Shown one piece after another: positions 19,730 through 29,708 of a stretch of DNA of 64,000 bases (position 1 is the stretch's first letter; every line of letters begins with the position of its first letter). The DNA is from Ureibacillus endophyticus (lineage in GTDB: Bacteria > Bacillota > Bacilli > Bacillales_A > Planococcaceae). Made by a program: the position numbers and the translations under genes. Under the pieces are notes generated by a model, which did not search any database, was not told the DNA's origin, and saw only the letters and a program-made list of their open reading frames with translations. The stretch spans positions 1-64,000 of the forward strand of contig NZ_RBZN01000018.1 in NCBI RefSeq assembly GCF_003628435.1. The letters run 5' to 3'.

Positions 19730-20197
19730 GTGGCAAAAGGACAAGGCAAAGTATTAGCCCAAAATAAAAAAGCAAGCCATGATTATTTTATTGAAGAAAC
19801 ATACGAAGCAGGAATGGTCCTACAAGGTACTGAAATTAAATCCATTCGTGCCGGCAAAGTACAATTAAAAGATTCGTACGTACAAATTCGTCATGGGGAA
19901 GCATGGATTTACAACATGCACATTAGTCCGTATGATCAAGGAAATCGTTTTAACCATGACCCATTACGAGTTCGTAAGTTACTTTTGCACAAAAAGCAAA
20001 TTAGCGAATTGCTAGGAAAAACAAAACAAGAGGGATACACAATTGTCCCATTAAAAATGTACATTAAAGATGGCTACGCAAAACTATTAATAGGTTTAGG
20101 TAAGGGTAAGAAAAACTACGACAAACGCGATGACTTGAAGAAAAAAGAAGCGAAGCGTGAGATGGAACGTGCGTTTAAGGCGAAAAACCAATATTAA
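19730..20197 (+). CDS. smpB: SmpB, SsrA-binding protein
   Basis: A 155-residue SmpB with the OB-fold core [31 protein letters not shown] and [15 protein letters not shown]. The C-terminal tail is basic ([18 protein letters not shown]) and enters the ribosome mRNA channel. It delivers tmRNA to stalled ribosomes. The GTG at 19730 gives the canonical MAKGQGK start and has GGTGAGG 8 bases upstream; the GTG at 19721 overlaps that site. The tmRNA gene itself follows 154 bases downstream. Confidence 0.96.
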   Translation: MAKGQGKVLAQNKKASHDYFIEETYEAGMVLQGTEIKSIRAGKVQLKDSYVQIRHGEAWIYNMHISPYDQGNRFNHDPLRVRKLLLHKKQISELLGKTKQEGYTIVPLKMYIKDGYAKLLIGLGKGKKNYDKRDDLKKKEAKREMERAFKAKNQY

Positions 20198-20241
20198 AGT
20201 GCGATTGGTTAAAAACGGTCAGACAGGAAGAAAGTGATCGG

Positions 20242-20270
20242 TTGCAGTTTGAATGATTTTGTCCTATAAT
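20242..20270 (+). promoter_or_regulatory. SigmaA-type promoter of ssrA
   Basis: TTGCAG (20242-20247), 17-base spacer, TATAAT (20265-20270), about 80 bases before the mature tmRNA 5' end. Confidence 0.75.
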
Positions 20271-20351
20271 AAGTGTACAAGTTGCCAGAGTAGTAAAGGC
20301 TTAAACAACCTTTTCCGTATGTGTTTAATTACACATCCTTCTTATTTATAG

Positions 20352-20703
20352 GGGGACGTTACGGATTCGACAGGGATGGTTCAAGCTTGAACTGCGCGTC
20401 GGAGGTCTCGGCTCCGTCATCAACGGAAGTTATATAATAACTGGCAAACAACAAAATTTAGCTTACGCAGCTTAGTCTCGTAGCGCTCAACCTGTCCATC
20501 GCCCATGTGGACAACGTTGGGCTCAACTTTAGTGGGATACGATCAGTGGTGCCGCTTGAGTCACTGATAAGAGATTTCCAAGCTAGTGTGCAGGACGCCT
20601 GTTTGTCGGCATAATGACACACGAAATGCAAGTAGGCAAACTACACGCGTAGAAGTTTGAGTATTGGAGTTTCTGGACGCGGGTTCGACTCCCGCCGTCT
20701 CCA
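20352..20703 (+). ncRNA. ssrA: tmRNA (ssrA)
   Basis: Starts GGGGACGTTACGGATTCGAC and ends GGGTTCGACTCCCGCCGTCTCC-A. GGGGACG pairs with CGTCTCC to form the tRNA-like acceptor; the T-arm is GCGGGTTCGACTCCCGC. The tag reading frame runs from the resume codon GGC at 20443 to TAG at 20473-20475 and encodes GKQQNLAYAA, so the full tag is (A)GKQQNLAYAA. CCA is not encoded. The 3' end doubles as the left boundary of the 9-kb island. Confidence 0.96.
20691..20702 (+). other. Putative attL: tmRNA 3' end core
   Basis: CCCGCCGTCTCC at the tmRNA 3' end is repeated exactly, in the same orientation, at 29709-29720. tmRNA 3' ends are classical integrase targets, so this is probably an attachment-site core. 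Confidence 0.7.
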
Positions 20704-20748
20704 TAATATTTTAACGTAAAACGTTGATATATCAGCGTTTCTAAGACT

Positions 20749-20793
20749 AGGGATATTGAACGGGAGTTTAACTCTTGTGCAATATCCCTTTTC
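20749..20793 (+). terminator. Terminator of ssrA
   Basis: AGGGATATTG / CAATATCCCT perfect 10-bp stem with an inner GAGTT / AACTC pair; followed by TTTTCTT. Confidence 0.8.
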
Positions 20794-20866
20794 TTATCCC
20801 TATGGAAATGTTCTATATTTGAACACGCTCAAAGACCTTCTTAATTCACTTTAGGAGGTTTTTTCT

Positions 20867-21076
20867 ATGTCTAGTAGGAAACGTAAGCATGGAATCTTTT
20901 CCTTCTTTAGCGAAGCTGTAGAGATGATTCAAGCAGAGGAAATATAACAAGAGATGTCAACAGGTAAACCAATAGCAGAAGCACTTGAGACGGTATTTAT
21001 GCAGATGAAAATAGCAGGCAATAGACGCGCACGATTGAGAGCTATGAGTACATCTTTAAGCAGTTTGTACTCTTAA
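20867..21076 (+). pseudogene. Short ORF broken by an in-frame TAA, function unknown
   Basis: Behind TTAGGAGGT, an ATG opens a frame of 26 codons (starts MSSRKRKHGIFSFFSEAVEM). It is interrupted by TAA at 20945-20947 and continues in the same frame (MSTGKPIAEALETVFMQMKI) to TAA at 21074-21076. The pieces together would give about 69 residues. I do not recognise it. It may be two tiny ORFs rather than one broken gene. Confidence 0.35.
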
Positions 21077-21134
21077 TAGGTTGAAAACTTGTTCTTTTTG
21101 TTGTAATTATGCAAAGCTTCTTAAAAGGGTGGAA

Positions 21135-21835
21135 TCAGCTTTCTGACGGGGCAAAGCTAGTAATTTGAACCATTGAGCCATTATAATTGATCCAATTAGG
21201 AAGTCCATTATTTGTGAAGTTGAAAATTCAGGGTGTTTTAAGCCACGACTTCGTAAATAGCGATGCTTTTCATTGTTTAGGCGAGGGTCATAAACTCCTT
21301 TTCATGTAGCTCTCAACTTTTAGGACAGATAAGGGATCCTTTTTGGAATGTTTAAAATCTAAAGTAACCATGTTGCCACTTCTTTTTTAATAGACTGCAA
21401 GTTTATGGGGAATATGACAAAGTATATGAAAGTGAATAGAGCCATCTTGATAAAATTCGATGACACCTAAAAATACTAGGCTGACATGTTCATCCAAACA
21501 TTCTTCTATTTTTGTAACACGTTTTAAGTTCTTCCAAAAGTTTGTGAACTTAGTACGGCAAGTAGCTATGTCTGAAGTATCAAAATCACATTACGTTTAG
21601 ACATTTTAAACGCTTGTTATACTCAAACTTTTCACATGGCTTTACGATTTTGACATTAACATTTTATAAAAACAAAATTCTTAATAGAACGTGAATGTAT
21701 TTCTTCTGCGTTCTGTATTTCCTCGTTTGTTAAGCTTGTGTGCAACTTGAGTGAAGAACTTTTACGTCCAGCATTTCTATTATAATTTTTAGAACTAGCG
21801 CTTCGTACAATTACTTCAGCTAAATGCCACTTAGT
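21135..21835 (-). pseudogene. Decayed HUH-type rolling-circle replication initiator
   Basis: Minus-strand reading gives conserved blocks in several frames with stops between them. From the N-terminal side: KWHLAEVIVRSASSKNYNRN and LTNEEIQNAEEIHSRSIKN; then FTNFWKNLKRVTKIEECLDE followed by LGVIEFYQDGSIHFHILCHI; then, after a stop and a frameshift, DPRLNNEKHRYLRSRGLKHP. HFH is the HUH metal motif, and the GVIEF..G.IHFH block and closing YLRSRGLKHP block are typical of G2P/ORF2-like replication proteins of plasmids, phages and integrative elements. At least one in-frame stop (after HKLAVY) and one frameshift (near 21290) kill it. The rest of 20704-22169 has no intact gene. Confidence 0.75.
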
Positions 21836-22169
21836 AGAATCTTAATAGCATTTTGTTGTATTAATTGTTTGTACTTGGTGCATATCAAAACCTGCTCTCT
21901 ATGTAAAGTTTTCATCTTTTTTTCTTAATAAAGTTGTCCGTAATTAATTACTAAATATCAAGTCAACTGCAAGGAATTCCTGATTAAATCTGTTGGTAGA
22001 GGATATTACCTTTTGTCGTTCGAATAGTTATAATTGTAAATATTGATAAAGTATTTTATGAAGTTGATATGTAGTGATAGGTGATTACTAGAGAACATTA
22101 AGCTCAAAAAACCTACATTTATCTCCAGCGCACATAGAATTTGAATAATTATAAAGTGAGGTATATAAA

Positions 22170-24182
22170 ATGATTAACTTCCAAGATAAAGTAAGCTTCA
22201 TATGGTCAATTGCGGAGATTTTGCGTGGGCCATATAAGCCAGAAGATTACGGTAAAATTGTTTTACCATTAGCAGTTTTACGTCGTTTTGACTGTGTATT
22301 AGAAAGCACAAAAGAAGAAGTGTTAGCGAAGGCGGAACAATTTGCTTCCATGTCAGAGGAAGCACGTGAGCCGATTTTAAATCGTGTATCGAAACAGAAC
22401 TTCCACAATATCAGTAAATATGATTTCAACAAGCTATTAACGGATTCAGACAACATTGCAGATAACTTGCGTGACTACATAAACGGTTTTTCTAAAGTGG
22501 CTCGTGATATTATGGATCACTTTGATTTCGACCGCCAAATTGATAAGCTGGATCAAAACAACTTATTATACTTAACGATTAAACGCTTCAGCGAAATCGA
22601 CTTACATCCAGAAACTGTGTCGAACATTGAAATGGGTTATGTATTTGAGGAATTAATCCGTCGTTTTAATGAAAATGCAGAAGCAGGGGATCACTACACA
22701 CCACGTGAAGTGATTCGTTTAATGACGCATTTATTATTCTTACATGATGATGCGAGCATTTTAACGAAACCAGGTTTAACCCAAACATTATATGACTGTG
22801 CAGCAGGAACTGGTGGTATGGGATCAGTAGCACAAGAATATTTAGCACAAGTAAATCCAACAGCTCATTTAGAATTTTTCGGACAAGAAATCAACCCTGA
22901 ATCATATGCCATCTGTAAATCGGATTTATTGATTAAAGGGGAAGATGCACGTAACATTCGTTTAGGTAATACGTTATCAAACGACCAATTTCCAAATGAA
23001 AAATTCGATTATTTAATTTCGAATCCGCCATACGGAGTAGACTGGAAATCGTATGAAAAACCGATTAAAGAAGAGCATGAAAAACAAGGCTTTGACGGTC
23101 GTTTCGGTCCTGGTACACCTCGTACAAGTGATGGACAGCTATTATTCTTAATGCACTTAATTTCAAAAATGAAACCAGTAACAGCAGAAAATCCACAAGG
23201 CTCTCGTTTAGCCATCATTATGAACGGTTCACCATTATTTACAGGAGATGCAGGCTCTGGTGAAAGTGAAATTCGTAAATATGTACTGGAAAATGATTTA
23301 GTAGAAGGTATAGTAGCGTTACCAAATGATTTATTCTACAACACAGGTATTGCAACATATATATGGATTTTAACGAACAATAAAGCACCTCTTCATAAAG
23401 GTAAGGTACGTTTAGTGAATGCGGTAGACTTCTCGAAAAAGATGAAAAAGTCTATGGGTAGCAAGCGTAATGAAATTACAGAAGAGCAAATTAATGAAAT
23501 CGTTCGTTTATACGGTGAAGCACAGCCACATGAAAACGTAAAGATTTTCGATAACGAAGACTTCGGCTATGCGAAAATTACTGTAGAACGTCCATTACGT
23601 TTAAACTTCAAAGTGAACGAAGAGCGTTTAGCACGAGTTGTTGAAGAAAAAGGATTTGCAAACTTAGCAACGTCGAAGAAAAAAGGTGATGCAGGTCACG
23701 CTGAAATCGAAGCTGGAAAAGAATTGCAAACACAAATTTTAGCTGCATTACGCACGTTAGAAAGCGATACGTTGTATAAAAATCGTGAGGAATTCACAAA
23801 AGTTGTAAAGGCAGCGTTAAAAGAAGCAAACGTTACAATTGGCGCACCTGTATTAAAAGCGATTTTAGCTGGTCTTTCTGAAAAAGATGAAACAGCGGAT
23901 GTATGTATGAAAAATAAAACAGACATCGAGCCAGATTCTGATTTACGTGATACAGAGAACGTGCCGTTAAAAGAAAATATTCATGATTACTTTACACGTG
24001 AAGTATTACCACATGTACCTGATGCATGGATAGATGAATCAAAAACAAAAATCGGCTACGAAATTCCATTCACTCGCCAATTCTACAAATACACAGCACT
24101 ACGTAGCTCAGCGGAAATTATGGACGAGATTCGTGCGTTGGAAGTAGAGATTGCTGAGCAGTTGAAGAAGGTGATGGGATGA
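22170..24182 (+). CDS. hsdM: Type I restriction-modification, methyltransferase subunit
   Basis: A 670-residue N6-adenine methylase. An N-terminal helical HsdM domain (1-160) is followed by GDHYTPREV (173-181), the SAM motif DCAAGTGG (209-216) and the catalytic NPPY (285-288). The last ~170 residues are an additional helical region. With HsdS it methylates adenine in a bipartite target; with HsdR it forms the restriction complex. TGAGGT ribosome site. Its stop overlaps the hsdS start (ATGA). It lies inside the ssrA-bounded island; horizontally mobile by family habit. Confidence 0.95.
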   Translation: MINFQDKVSFIWSIAEILRGPYKPEDYGKIVLPLAVLRRFDCVLESTKEEVLAKAEQFASMSEEAREPILNRVSKQNFHNISKYDFNKLLTDSDNIADNLRDYINGFSKVARDIMDHFDFDRQIDKLDQNNLLYLTIKRFSEIDLHPETVSNIEMGYVFEELIRRFNENAEAGDHYTPREVIRLMTHLLFLHDDASILTKPGLTQTLYDCAAGTGGMGSVAQEYLAQVNPTAHLEFFGQEINPESYAICKSDLLIKGEDARNIRLGNTLSNDQFPNEKFDYLISNPPYGVDWKSYEKPIKEEHEKQGFDGRFGPGTPRTSDGQLLFLMHLISKMKPVTAENPQGSRLAIIMNGSPLFTGDAGSGESEIRKYVLENDLVEGIVALPNDLFYNTGIATYIWILTNNKAPLHKGKVRLVNAVDFSKKMKKSMGSKRNEITEEQINEIVRLYGEAQPHENVKIFDNEDFGYAKITVERPLRLNFKVNEERLARVVEEKGFANLATSKKKGDAGHAEIEAGKELQTQILAALRTLESDTLYKNREEFTKVVKAALKEANVTIGAPVLKAILAGLSEKDETADVCMKNKTDIEPDSDLRDTENVPLKENIHDYFTREVLPHVPDAWIDESKTKIGYEIPFTRQFYKYTALRSSAEIMDEIRALEVEIAEQLKKVMG

Positions 24183-25501
24183 GTATATTAAAATATTTAG
24201 ATTTAATTATTCCGTCAGAATGGAATAAAGTACGATTAGCTACAATAGCTAATATAATTGACCCAGAGCCTAGTCATAGAGCGCCTGCTTTAGCTGATGG
24301 GGAAGGGTTTCCTTATATAGGTATAAGAGATGTAAACAATGATGGTACCGTTAATACAGTTACAGCAAGACCTATAAAAGAGGAATCTTTAATAGAGCAA
24401 GAAAAAAGATTTAAGATTGATGATGGTGACTTGATTTTTTGTAGAGTAGCTACTTTAGGTAATCCTAAAATTATTAAAATTGATAAGAGAGTAGCTTTAT
24501 CAGCAACCTTAGCCTTGATAAAGCCTAAAAGAGAAAAAGTAAATAATATTTTCTTATTGTATCTATTGGACTCAGATTATATAAAACTTCAAACTGAATT
24601 ATATTCAACAGGCTCTACTAGAAAATCTCTAGGTATGGAAACAATAAGAAAGTTTGAAGTTCTGGTTCCGCCATTAGACATTCAAAATGCTATTGCTGAA
24701 TATTTATTTGAAAAGATGACGGTATTAGATAATATTATTGAGGGTAAAAAGCGTTCTATCGAATTGTTAGAACAACAACGTCAATCAATCATAACAGAAG
24801 CTGTTACAAAAGGTTTAAATCCGAATGTGAAAATGAAAGATTCAGGAGTTGAGTGGATTGGGGAGATTCCAGAGCATTGGAACGTAACTAAAATTAAATA
24901 CAACACTTATGTTAAAGGAAGAATTGGATGGCAAGGGCTAAAATCAGATGAATTCGTTGATGAAGGTCCATATTTAGTTACAGGTACGGATTTTAAAAAT
25001 GGCTATGTTGAATGGAGCACTTGTTATCACATTAGTGAAGAACGTTACAATGAAGCACCACCAATTCAATTAAAAGAGAATGATTTATTAATTACTAAGG
25101 ACGGAACAATAGGGAAGTTAGCGATTGTAAAAGATATGCCATCTAAAGCAATATTAAATAGTGGAGTTTTTGTTACACGACCAGTTAATGAAAAATATTT
25201 ATCTGAATATATGTATTGGTTATTAAGTTCAAATGTTTTTGATAAATACATTTCTTTAATGGAAACCGGTTCGACAATTAAACATTTGTATCAAGAAACA
25301 TTTGTTAATTTTTCTTATCCATTACCTTCTCTGAAAGAACAAGAAGAAATAGTGAAGTGTTTAAACATGAAAATTAACGATATTGATAATATTGCTCATC
25401 TTGTAAAAGAGCAAATTTTAAAATTAAAAGAATACCGTCAATCCCTGATTTACGAAGCAGTAACAGGTAAAATTGATGTACGTGAAATGGAACTTGATTA
25501 A
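24179..25501 (+). CDS. hsdS: Type I restriction-modification, specificity subunit
   Basis: A 440-residue HsdS with the two-TRD layout. TRD1 is about 1-165. The first coiled-coil conserved region (about 170-215) contains LLEQQRQSIITEAVTKGL. TRD2 is about 225-385, opening EWIGEIPEHW. The second conserved region (KLKEYRQSLIYEAVTGKIDV) closes the protein. The two coiled coils set the spacing of the two half-sites. The recognition sequence cannot be read from the protein. Base composition of the TRDs is AT-richer than in hsdM and hsdR, common for exchanged specificity domains. Confidence 0.94.
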   Translation: MSILKYLDLIIPSEWNKVRLATIANIIDPEPSHRAPALADGEGFPYIGIRDVNNDGTVNTVTARPIKEESLIEQEKRFKIDDGDLIFCRVATLGNPKIIKIDKRVALSATLALIKPKREKVNNIFLLYLLDSDYIKLQTELYSTGSTRKSLGMETIRKFEVLVPPLDIQNAIAEYLFEKMTVLDNIIEGKKRSIELLEQQRQSIITEAVTKGLNPNVKMKDSGVEWIGEIPEHWNVTKIKYNTYVKGRIGWQGLKSDEFVDEGPYLVTGTDFKNGYVEWSTCYHISEERYNEAPPIQLKENDLLITKDGTIGKLAIVKDMPSKAILNSGVFVTRPVNEKYLSEYMYWLLSSNVFDKYISLMETGSTIKHLYQETFVNFSYPLPSLKEQEEIVKCLNMKINDIDNIAHLVKEQILKLKEYRQSLIYEAVTGKIDVREMELD

Positions 25502-25516
25502 GTGAGGTGAGCTGAA

Positions 25517-28507
25517 ATGGCGATGGATACTTCGGAAAAAGGTTTTGAAATGAATATTGAAGCAGAGTTAATTACACGTGGCTATAAAAAGCGTGAGCTT
25601 GAAGGTGAGGCAAGTATTGCTTTTAAAAAACATGCCATCGATGTAGAGGAGCTGTTTGCTTTCTTAGAGGATACGCAAGAAAAACGTATGCGTACGCTAG
25701 AGAAGTCGTATGGTCCTTCCTATAAAGAAGAAGTGCTAAAGCGTATTAAAGATCAATTGCATAAGCAAGGGTTAGTTGAATGTTTACGTAAAGGGATTAA
25801 AGATCGTGGTGTGACGTTAAACCTTGCCTATAATAAGCCACCAACGGATATGAATAAGACATTAAATGAGCAGTATGCCAAGAACCGTTTTAATGTTGCA
25901 CGCCAAGTGTATTATAGCGACAAGCATAATAATAGTTTGGATATGGTGTTGTTTTTAAATGGCTTACCTCTTGTTGTTATGGAACTAAAAAATCCGTTAA
26001 CGAATCAAACGGTAGAGCATGCGATGAAGCAGCTAAAGTTTGACCGTGATCCACGTGAGCAACTATTTAAATTCAATGAACGTGTAGCGGTTTATTTTGC
26101 AGTGGATACAGATGAAGTGTTTATGACGACAAAGCTTGATAAAGGAAAAACGTACTTCCTGCCATTCAACAAAGGCAATAATGGTGGAAAGGGTAATCCG
26201 TTAGCTTATGGTAATACGTATCGTACACATTATTTATGGGAAGATATTTTAACACCAGATAGCTTACTTGATATAGTTTATCGCTTCATCTTTATTAAGA
26301 AGGACGAGATTAAAGATTCAAATGGTGAAACAATTGGTGAACGTCAAATGTTGATTTTCCCACGTTATCATCAATTGGATGTTGTACGTAAACTAGAAGC
26401 AGATGTTGCTAAAAATCTTGTTGGTCATAACTACTTGATTCAACACTCAGCTGGTTCAGGTAAAACAAATTCGATTTCATGGCTAGCACATCGCTTAGCG
26501 AAGCAACATGATGAAAATAATGAACCTATTTTTAGTAGTGTAATTGTTATTACCGACCGCCGTGTATTAGATAAGCAATTACAAGATGCAGTGTATCAGC
26601 TAGAGCATAAAGCTGGTATGGTAGAACCAATTGACAAAGATTCAGAGCAACTAGCACGTGCTATTAATAATGAAACACGTATTATTATTACAACGCTTCA
26701 AAAGTTCCCATTCATTTTAGAAAAGGTAGCTGGATTAGAGCGAAAAAAATATGCGGTTATTATTGATGAAGCACACTCTTCACAAGGTGGTAAAGCATCT
26801 ACAGCATTAACGAATGTGTTATCAGATAAGACGTTAGAAGCTGCGTATGAAGAAGATCGTATTGCAGAAGAAAACTTAGATGATGTAGATGAAAAAATTG
26901 TTGAAGCTATTATGAAAAGTGGTAAGCAAGACAATGTTTCGTTCTTTGCATTTACGGCGACACCAAAACCTAAGACTTTAGAAAAGTTCGGTACAAAGGG
27001 CGTTGATGGGAAGCCAGTTGCATTCCATCAGTACACTATGCGCCAAGCAATTGAAGAAGGATTTATTTTAGATGTATTGCAAAATTACACGACTTATAAA
27101 ACATTCTGGAAAATTGCCAGAACGGTAGAGGATGATCCAGAAGTATCGAAAAAGCAAGCAACGAAAAAGTTGGCACAATATGTGTCACTACATCCTCATA
27201 GCATTGCTCAAAAAACGGAAATCATCATCGAGCATTATCGTAATTTCGTGCAACGCAAAATTGGTGGTCGTGCAAAAGCGATGGTCGTTACGGCAAGTCG
27301 TTTACACGCAGTCCGATACAAAATTGCATTCGACAAGTACATTAATGAGATGGGCTATGATGATTTAAAAACAGTTGTTGCTTTTTCAGGTACTGTAAAA
27401 GACGGAGAAATTAATTATACAGAACCGGATATGAACAATTTTTCTGAAAAGGAATTACCTGAAAAGTTCCATTCGGACGAATATAAGGTTTTACTTGTTG
27501 CTGAAAAATATCAAACAGGATTTGATGAGCCACTTCTACACACAATGTATGTAGATAAGCCTTTAAGCGGCATTAAAGCAGTACAAACTTTATCTCGATT
27601 AAATCGTACATGCCCTGGTAAAGATGATACATTTGTGCTCGATTTTATTAATGACCCAGAGGATATAAAAGCTTCATTCCAACCATATTACGAATCAACA
27701 AGCTTATCTGAAGTTACGGATCCGAATATTCTTTATGATATGCAAGCTGAAATTGAGCCGTATCAAGTGTTTACAGAGGATGAAGTACAACGAGTAAATG
27801 AGCTTGAAGTGACAGGTGGCGTAAAGAAATCAACGAAAGCCCAGACGGAATTGAATGCACTTCTTGATAAAGGTGTGGAACGCTATAAAAAATTATCAGA
27901 AGAAGAGCAGCAAGCCTTTAAACAAGCAGCCACAAAATTCACTCGTACGTATAGTTTCGTCCTACAGGTGGTTACATTTATCGATTTAGAGCTACACAAG
28001 CTGTACATTTATTTTACATACTTGTTACGTAAATTACCTCGTGATGCGGGGGATAAAGATGTGTATTTAGCTGATGATGTTGCTCTTGAATACTACCGTA
28101 ACCAAAAAGTATTTGAAGGAAGCATTGAGCTAGAGAAAACAGGTGGTCATGAACTTGATCCACAAAAACATGGTGCGGGTGGACCTGTTGAAGATGAAAA
28201 AGTTCGTTTATCTAGTATTTTAGACAAGTTAAATGAACGTTTTGGTACAGATTTCACAGAAACAGACTTCCTTTCACGAGAACAAGTGAAAGAGGATATG
28301 TTAAATAGTGAAGATATTCGTCAAAAAGCTAAAAATAATACTAAGGAAAACTTTAAATTCGCTTTTGAAAAAACATTCATGGATTTCGTTATTGATCGTA
28401 TGAGCAGCAACCAAAAGTTCTTTATGAAGATATTAGAGAATGAAGAGTTTAAGCAAGCAATTATGGAAGATATGATGCAAGAGGTTTATGTAGAAGTAAA
28501 TGGATAA
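25517..28507 (+). CDS. hsdR: Type I restriction-modification, restriction/translocase subunit
   Basis: A 996-residue HsdR. The N-terminal PD-(D/E)xK nuclease has Asp142 (LDMVLF) and Glu156-x-Lys158 (VVMELKNP). The SF2 motor has Walker A SAGSGKT (311-317), DEAH (417-420), motif III FTATP and the motif VI region LSRLNRTCPG. The C-terminal helical region binds the methylase core. Key residues are intact, so the system looks functional. GTGAGGTGAG ribosome site, 15 bases after hsdS. Operon hsdM-hsdS-hsdR ends at 28582-28618. Confidence 0.96.
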   Translation: MAMDTSEKGFEMNIEAELITRGYKKRELEGEASIAFKKHAIDVEELFAFLEDTQEKRMRTLEKSYGPSYKEEVLKRIKDQLHKQGLVECLRKGIKDRGVTLNLAYNKPPTDMNKTLNEQYAKNRFNVARQVYYSDKHNNSLDMVLFLNGLPLVVMELKNPLTNQTVEHAMKQLKFDRDPREQLFKFNERVAVYFAVDTDEVFMTTKLDKGKTYFLPFNKGNNGGKGNPLAYGNTYRTHYLWEDILTPDSLLDIVYRFIFIKKDEIKDSNGETIGERQMLIFPRYHQLDVVRKLEADVAKNLVGHNYLIQHSAGSGKTNSISWLAHRLAKQHDENNEPIFSSVIVITDRRVLDKQLQDAVYQLEHKAGMVEPIDKDSEQLARAINNETRIIITTLQKFPFILEKVAGLERKKYAVIIDEAHSSQGGKASTALTNVLSDKTLEAAYEEDRIAEENLDDVDEKIVEAIMKSGKQDNVSFFAFTATPKPKTLEKFGTKGVDGKPVAFHQYTMRQAIEEGFILDVLQNYTTYKTFWKIARTVEDDPEVSKKQATKKLAQYVSLHPHSIAQKTEIIIEHYRNFVQRKIGGRAKAMVVTASRLHAVRYKIAFDKYINEMGYDDLKTVVAFSGTVKDGEINYTEPDMNNFSEKELPEKFHSDEYKVLLVAEKYQTGFDEPLLHTMYVDKPLSGIKAVQTLSRLNRTCPGKDDTFVLDFINDPEDIKASFQPYYESTSLSEVTDPNILYDMQAEIEPYQVFTEDEVQRVNELEVTGGVKKSTKAQTELNALLDKGVERYKKLSEEEQQAFKQAATKFTRTYSFVLQVVTFIDLELHKLYIYFTYLLRKLPRDAGDKDVYLADDVALEYYRNQKVFEGSIELEKTGGHELDPQKHGAGGPVEDEKVRLSSILDKLNERFGTDFTETDFLSREQVKEDMLNSEDIRQKAKNNTKENFKFAFEKTFMDFVIDRMSSNQKFFMKILENEEFKQAIMEDMMQEVYVEVNG

Positions 28508-28581
28508 AAAATAAATAAATTTCTTAGTTCTATGCAATTGACGGTAGATATCTGCATATAATATAATGATCTTAACGATCA

Positions 28582-28618
28582 AGCCCGTGTTCCTTCCGAG
28601 GACCGGGCTATTTTTTTT
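28582..28618 (+). terminator. Terminator of the hsd operon
   Basis: AGCCCG / CGGGCT with an inner GTTCC / GAGGAC pairing; followed by TATTTTTTTT. Confidence 0.9.
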
Positions 28619-28637
28619 ATAATGGGTGGTGTTAGAG

Positions 28638-29600
28638 ATGAAACCGTTTAAAACACATAGACAACAATTATCTATCTTACGTGGAAGAAAAATGGTTATT
28701 AATGATGGATCAAAAGCAATGAGAATTTTAGAAAATGAGGGTTATTATAATGTAATTAATGGTTATAAAGATCCTTTTTTAGCTAGAAATGCTTCAGGTC
28801 AATTAATTAATCCTGAAGAATACATAACAAACACAACCTTTGAAGAAGTACATTCCCTTTATATTTTTGACCGAGAATTAAGAAATATTTTATTGAAGTA
28901 TCTTTTAATTTTTGAAAAGGATATTAAATCAAAATTATCATATAGATTTTCAGAGAAATTTAGTAGTGCAAATGCGTATTTAGATATTAGGAGTTTTACT
29001 AATAATCCAGATCAACTTAAACAAGTTGTCGAATTGATTTCTATAATTACAAACACTATTTCTAAACATGCTAAACGTAAAGAAACTAATCCAATCAAGC
29101 ATTATTTAGATAATCATCAGGAAGTGCCATTATGGGTACTAACAAATCAGTTAACAATTGGGAATATAAATAACTTCTATAAATGTCTTGATGATAGTTT
29201 GAAAGATAAAATAGCTAAAGACTATTCAGATAATTACAAAAGAAATTATAACATTTCTGTTCATATAACGAAAGAAAGCTTAATGGATATTTTAAAAACT
29301 GTAAATATGTTTAGAAATGTATGTGCTCATGAAGAAAGATTATATTGCTATAAATTAAGTAGACCAGCAAGAAGTTCCAATATATCTAATTTACTGAATA
29401 TTCCTACTACTTATCTTATTGGAAATTTATTTACGGTTGTAGCTCAAATGAAATTAGTCTTATCTAAGAAAAATTTTAATGAATTGTTAAGGGCTATAAA
29501 AGATTTATTCTCGAAATTCGACAATAAATTCTTAACAGTTACTTTCAGTGATATCAAATTGGTGATGGGTTTTCATCCTAATTGGGAGTCTTTATTTTAA
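28638..29600 (+). CDS. Abi_2 (AbiD/AbiF-like) abortive-infection protein, HEPN-type
   Basis: A 320-residue all-helical protein of the Abi family. The opening LSILRGRKMVINDGSKAMRI and LENEGYYNVINGYKDPFL are typical. The C-terminal half carries RNVCAH (residues 226-231), an R-x4-H motif as in HEPN ribonucleases. Abi_2 proteins are thought to block phage growth, probably through RNA cleavage (family knowledge). The ATG at 28638 follows GGGTGGTG; a GTG at 28626 lies in that ribosome site. It sits just behind the hsd terminator and just inside the right island boundary. Confidence 0.82.
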   Translation: MKPFKTHRQQLSILRGRKMVINDGSKAMRILENEGYYNVINGYKDPFLARNASGQLINPEEYITNTTFEEVHSLYIFDRELRNILLKYLLIFEKDIKSKLSYRFSEKFSSANAYLDIRSFTNNPDQLKQVVELISIITNTISKHAKRKETNPIKHYLDNHQEVPLWVLTNQLTIGNINNFYKCLDDSLKDKIAKDYSDNYKRNYNISVHITKESLMDILKTVNMFRNVCAHEERLYCYKLSRPARSSNISNLLNIPTTYLIGNLFTVVAQMKLVLSKKNFNELLRAIKDLFSKFDNKFLTVTFSDIKLVMGFHPNWESLF

Positions 29601-29708
29601 AGAAAAAGTATAATCGTAGTTAAAAACGTAGTTAACCTTTTTTACAACAAGCCAAAAACCCTTATAAAGATTGATATTAGAAGGATTTGATGGGATAATA
29701 AAAGAAGC

